From assembly GCA_023515745.1 (NCBI GenBank), contig JALECJ010000020.1, forward strand, positions 682,001 through 746,000: a stretch of DNA of 64,000 nucleotides, read 5' to 3'. Below, piece after piece: positions 59,853 to 64,000 of this stretch. The position numbers were made by a program, and so were the translations under genes. The DNA is from Amoeboaphelidium protococcarum. Its lineage: Eukaryota > Aphelidiomycota > Aphelidea. The notes beneath the pieces were generated by a model that did not search any database, had not been told where the DNA came from, and saw only the letters and a program-made list of their open reading frames with translations. Within the stretch, counting starts at the first letter, position 1, and each line of letters opens with the position of its first letter.

Positions 59853-61622
59853 TCAGCAGAGAGGAACATTAACAGCCAGTCCACCAAGAGACGTTTCTTT
59901 ATACTTGTCTTTCATATCAAGACCAGTTTGGCGCATAGTTTCAATCACCTGATCAAGACTGACGCGATGAGTTCCATCCCCAGCCAGAGCCAGTTGTGCA
60001 GAAGCCACAGCTTTCACAGCTCCCAAAGCATTACGCTCTATACACGGAATGATTACATAGCCTCCTATCGGATCGCAGGACAAGCCCAGATTATGCTCCA
60101 TCGCAATCTCGGCAGCATTCTCAATCTGCCTCACTGAACCTCCGAGAACAGCAGTGAGTGCCGCTGCAGCCATTGAACAAGCGACGCCAACCTCAGCCTG
60201 GCATCCCAGTTCCGCAGCTGATAAAGATGCTGATCGTTTATACAGCATACCGATACAGCCAGCTGTAAGTAAAAATTCCAAAACTTCATTCTCTTTCTCA
60301 GTGTCTTTAGCACCCGACACAAATTCCAAAAAGTACTTCAAGACACTAGGTAGCACACCAGATGCCCCATTTGTCGGACTAGTGACTACTCTACCGCCAG
60401 CGGCATTCTCTTCATTGACAGCAATCGCGTACAGAGAAAGCCAGTCCACGGCAGGCAGACTCCTCTTGTAAGATTTAGTCATTGAAAATGAAGATGGTAC
60501 TTATTTAAGAACCTCGCTATGCTTGTTCGTATCGACTCTGACCAAAGATTTCTCATCTTTAACTGTGGCAGCCAATGTATTATCGCGCGATTCTGGTAAC
60601 TATTGTTATATAGCTTGCTACTTTTGCATCAGATTTCGGTGTAAACTAGGAGCTCGACGTTTTACATCTAAATTACCAGGCAGATATTTTTAATTTTGTG
60701 GATTCTTTATTCCATTGTCTATGCATTCGTCCATCACCTTCCAGATTTTTAACAAACCATGGCGTACTTCTTGTGCGGATTTCCATCTCAGCTCGTTCTT
60801 AAATACAACCTGTGCGATGCTGAGATTATGATCTTCGCACAGCTCCAACAGATCTTGGGCGTTAGTAAACGGCAATGCGGTTTAAATGTAGTCTTGCAAT
60901 TTACGGTTGTAATCATCTGCGTCCAGATCATGAGATCCTTCGATAACATCTCCAGCTTAAATACGATCTTACTCAACCAAAGAGTGTCTCACCTCTTCTG
61001 AAGTCTTATCTTTAAAGTATGCATTCTCACCGTGCGCAACCTTGGTGCTTTCATTAACGACGAAGCCACCTCCAATACTAAAATACTCGTTGGTTGCCAG
61101 CATATCACCAGCCTTGTCGAAAATTGAAAATCTCATCCCGTTCGAATGCTATGGAAGTCGTTCTGTCATACGGAACACGATATCTCGCTCCATATCAAAT
61201 GGAATCTTGCGCTTACCATCCAGAAGTATCAGCTTTTCACGTTTGATTCTTTCAACGCGAGCCGGTATTTTATAAGGGTCGATCTTATCAGGCTGCTCAC
61301 CTTCCATCCCGCACAGCAGTGCAACATCAGTTTTGTGGCCAACTCCCGTTAGCGCCAAACTGCCATACAAATCAATCTTCAGTCTCGCCACTTTATCAAG
61401 TAATCCCAGTCGCTTGACATCTTCCAGAAATATAGAACATGCTCGAAGCGGGCCAGAAGTGTGAGATGAAGAAGGCCCAATACTGATGGAAAACAGATCA
61501 AACACAGAGACCACGGCATGATTAACCTTCTCCTTATCAATCTTGCTCTCTTTAGAATACCAGATCTTGCAAGATTTGGTTTAATTGACACATGGCCGCA
61601 AGTATTAAGTACAGCGAAGCAT
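59853..61622 (-). CDS. Single-chain iron-sulphur L-serine dehydratase
   Basis: 589 residues, intron-free. The beta-like domain starts [20 protein letters not shown] and includes [12 protein letters not shown]. The alpha-like domain begins [27 protein letters not shown] and includes [17 protein letters not shown] and [16 protein letters not shown], the cluster-binding Cys and active-site region of SdaA-type enzymes. It deaminates L-serine to pyruvate with a 4Fe-4S cluster rather than PLP. The first 45 residues (MLRCTQYLRPCVNQ) resemble a mitochondrial leader. Most eukaryotes use the PLP enzyme, so this bacterial-type form is notable. At least ten TAA/TAG codons are read through. Confidence 0.9.
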
Positions 61623-61907
61623 AATTGGAGTCTAAACCTTAACCAGCTGAAAAGATGGGAATAAGTAACAACAAAACTGATAGAATAAGCGGAGATTAGA
61701 ATCGTTGAATTGATCGCCGTGCGAAACTTTGTGTGAAACAACTGCGCCTCCACATAACTGCGTTGTTACTATGATGAAGTTTTGACAATGCTCGCGCCAT
61801 TCAACAACAAAAGCAGCTTTGATATTGGTGATCTGAATATATCATCAAACCTCGACAAAGAAAACCAAAAATTGTATTATGTAAAGAACATTTATTACAA
61901 ACAGAAC

Positions 61908-64000
61908 TCAAATTTCCAACTTTAATTCGTCAATCTCATCTGCAAAGTTTTTAGTGAACAGAATTAGAAGATTCTCATGCAGAGGCATTAAGTCTTTCGG
62001 CACAATGATACCATGCAGCTTCAAGCAGCGATCAATCACCGCAGTATGTTCAAGAATTGCATCTTTCAACTGCTAGATCAAAAGGCGATGATCAGGATTC
62101 TATGCCAGATACTTATCTCCCAAGAACGCCTCTCTGTACATTTTAATACCACCATTGACTGGAGCATCAACGGCACCATTAAGGCTCATTGTAAAAGAAT
62201 TACAATTCACATTCAATTCAGTTGATTTACGCTAACCTTTGGTGCCAGAACTTCGCTTATCCTACGTGGATTGATCAGACATATCAGCACGTGAGGAGAT
62301 CAACGATGAAAACTATTTTTCAAATTCCATTAGCTCAGATGACTTCTTGATTACATTCTACAAAGCAGTCTAAATAGGAGACACCTCTTATCTATCGACA
62401 TTCACAACTTTCAGCCTCTTGACACACGATGGAAACTAACCATCTACTTAAAAGGTGAATACCTCAGTCCAGAGATCCAAAAATTCATTATCAGCCGAAT
62501 GACCACCTTTCACCTTTTTCAATGGACGCGTCAAGGTAAAAGTGTTCACTCCATTATGACTTGCCCAATCTTTCGCACTCTAAGGCACGAGATCCGGGAA
62601 CTTGGCATCTAATTCATTTCTATGCAGATCCTAATTAGGTACATTGATCAAGCTTCCGATTTGCACAAATCTACCATCTCTATTCAGCATATCTTTTGTC
62701 ATGACAAATTAGTTACTAGAATCTACTTATGCTCCAGGATACTTGGCAGTGATAACATCGATAAAATCACCCAACTTCTAAAACGGCTCAGAGCTGTAAA
62801 TGAATTAAGATCCGTTCAGTGACTTTAACGCATCACAATCACCGCTTTACCATCCTTTTCCATAGAAAGCCACCCTGAAATACGACGGATAATATCGTTC
62901 CTTTGAGTCAATTTTTTAGGACAGTTGCGCTAACAATTAATACATATACGATGCTTTCTGGAAGTCAAAAATAACCGTCCTGTACTACGAAAGGAGCGTT
63001 TCAGCAACCTCAGATGCAATCTCAAATTGCTGATCCAAAATGAACAACTTTATGACCACAATATTTAACAACTCACCACATTAGAAAGCAGACAATTTGG
63101 ATCTCAATTAGTTCAGCTAAGGCAACGATGCAAAAGAGGATCCCAATTCTGCCCATGTTGATTCGAAATAAGACAAAGATTGCTCCAAGAGTTCAGTGCT
63201 TACTTGCGCATCCAACGCGTCTACAAAAATCTCTGGATTCCATTCATACAACTCGGCATGCTACCGCAATACATAAGCAGCTTCAGTATAATGCTTATTC
63301 TTAACGTGGATATCCACAAGTGAGTGAGTATACTTTATGAACAATTTATCCCGCTTCAAAACCGACATGAACTTCATCATCTCAAGTAATAACTCTACAG
63401 CAGCATCGTCATTCATGGACGAAGTATTACTACTACAATCATCGACAACTGACTGACAAAGACCATGCATAGTGTCAACAGCGTATTTTTAAGCAGAAAG
63501 CGCCATTGTGATAAAGTTCTAGATGTTATGTGCAATTTTAAGGTATTCAGAAGGCAGCAATTCGCCTAGTACTTTACAAAAATCGAACAAAGCTTTAGAC
63601 TTTATCATGTCCTGGCTTGATATAAGAATATCCAGCAATTGAATAATCTCAATATCAACTTCACTATAATCGATTGACTTTGCATCCAAGACAAATTGAC
63701 TACGCTACGCAGCAGATCCATCCTGATGACTACCCAGAACAACAATATCAGCTATAATCTAAACGATGCGTCGGTGTTACGGAAGCTCTGTTAATGGACT
63801 CAGTGGAATCAAACTCTTTAATATCAACTTTAATGAACACTCCTTCTAAATACCTTGCCAAATTGTACACAACAGCGATACGAATCTAGAGGAAGAATCA
63901 CACTCGAACTCCTATAAGCATAAAGATACTTTCGAGAAAACATCCACCTTGACATTGGATGAAGATGCAGTTTCATAAAGACAGAAAAGTATGCGATAAA
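61908..64000 (-). CDS. DOCK-family guanine nucleotide exchange factor, 3' part
   Basis: The frame runs off the right edge of the window, so only the C-terminal 697 residues are seen. The DHR-2 catalytic region is recognisable: NKHYTEAAYVLRQHAELYEW, then QVDGQFPSCVKRLKVV, VSPIQTALQNVIKKSSELMEF, GAVDAPVNGGIKMYREAFL and near the end LKDAILEHTAVIDRCLKLHG. These are the DHR-2 landmarks of DOCK proteins, which activate Rac or Cdc42 to remodel actin. The valine sensor region cannot be placed with confidence. No intron is seen across 2 kb. Confidence 0.8.

Noticed and set aside
1..64000. tRNA, rRNA, CRISPR or bacterial operon features
   Set aside because: No T-loop GGTTCGAATCC-like box with matching cloverleaf, no rRNA core sequence and no spaced direct repeats were found by eye. 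The introns and gene families are eukaryotic.

Overview
This is eukaryotic nuclear DNA (roughly 40% G+C by eye) read with a variant genetic code. TAA and TAG are glutamine and only TGA ends genes. With that code the window resolves into about 38 mostly intact genes, many of them over 1 kb; with the standard code almost all are broken. The proof lies in conserved families such as the proteasome alpha subunit, L-serine dehydratase, CTU1 and the RanBP1-domain nucleoporin: TAG/TAA stand where glutamine is expected or tolerated, and every gene ends in TGA. Ciliates, some ulvophyte algae, oxymonads and hexamitin diplomonads are known to use this code, and I believe some aphelids may too. A mitochondrial-type pyruvate dehydrogenase E1-beta with a targeting-like leader argues against amitochondriate metamonads. 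An MRC1/claspin homologue, a small TUDOR protein of a type common in fungi, an IFI44-like GTPase, and ACGCGT / ACGCGAAA boxes like fungal G1/S elements lean toward an opisthokont-side protist, but the lineage is not proven.

Layout. 1-8.4 kb: a Fab1/PIKfyve-type lipid kinase, a receptor-like kinase with a beta-propeller-like ectodomain, and an FMN split-barrel protein. 8.6-14 kb: a TPX2-motif protein, then a convergent MRC1/claspin gene. 14-21 kb: PDH E1-beta, the TTC4/CNS1 cochaperone, a retropepsin-like protein, a rhomboid protease and a large EF-hand membrane protein. 21-27 kb: a fatty acid hydroxylase-family protein, two tandem SWEET transporters and an FAD monooxygenase. 27-34 kb: a SAC1 phosphoinositide phosphatase, proteasome alpha (PSMA7 type), an unknown membrane protein and a short-chain dehydrogenase. 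34-38 kb: SNU23, a cyclin and CTU1. 38-40 kb: a disrupted coding region. 40-50 kb: a four-TM Q-tail protein, a MYND-finger protein, an IFI44-like GTPase with coiled coil, FAM72 and a GPI-anchored surface protein. 50-57 kb: an unrecognised gene and its frameshifted pseudogene copy, flanking a Nup50/Nup2-type nucleoporin and GINS subunit SLD5, followed by ADAT3. 57-64 kb: a CoA-binding protein, the TUDOR protein, an ankyrin protein, single-chain iron-sulphur L-serine dehydratase and a partial DOCK-family GEF.

Genes are compact. Convergent neighbours can be only 23-90 bp apart and most long genes lack introns. The introns that can be placed are 49-70 bp, GT-AG, nearly all ending TGTAG. Functional themes include DNA replication and its checkpoint (MRC1, SLD5, possibly FAM72), phosphoinositide turnover (Fab1 and SAC1), tRNA wobble modification (CTU1, ADAT3) and sugar transport. 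I saw no tRNA, rRNA, CRISPR array or transposon.
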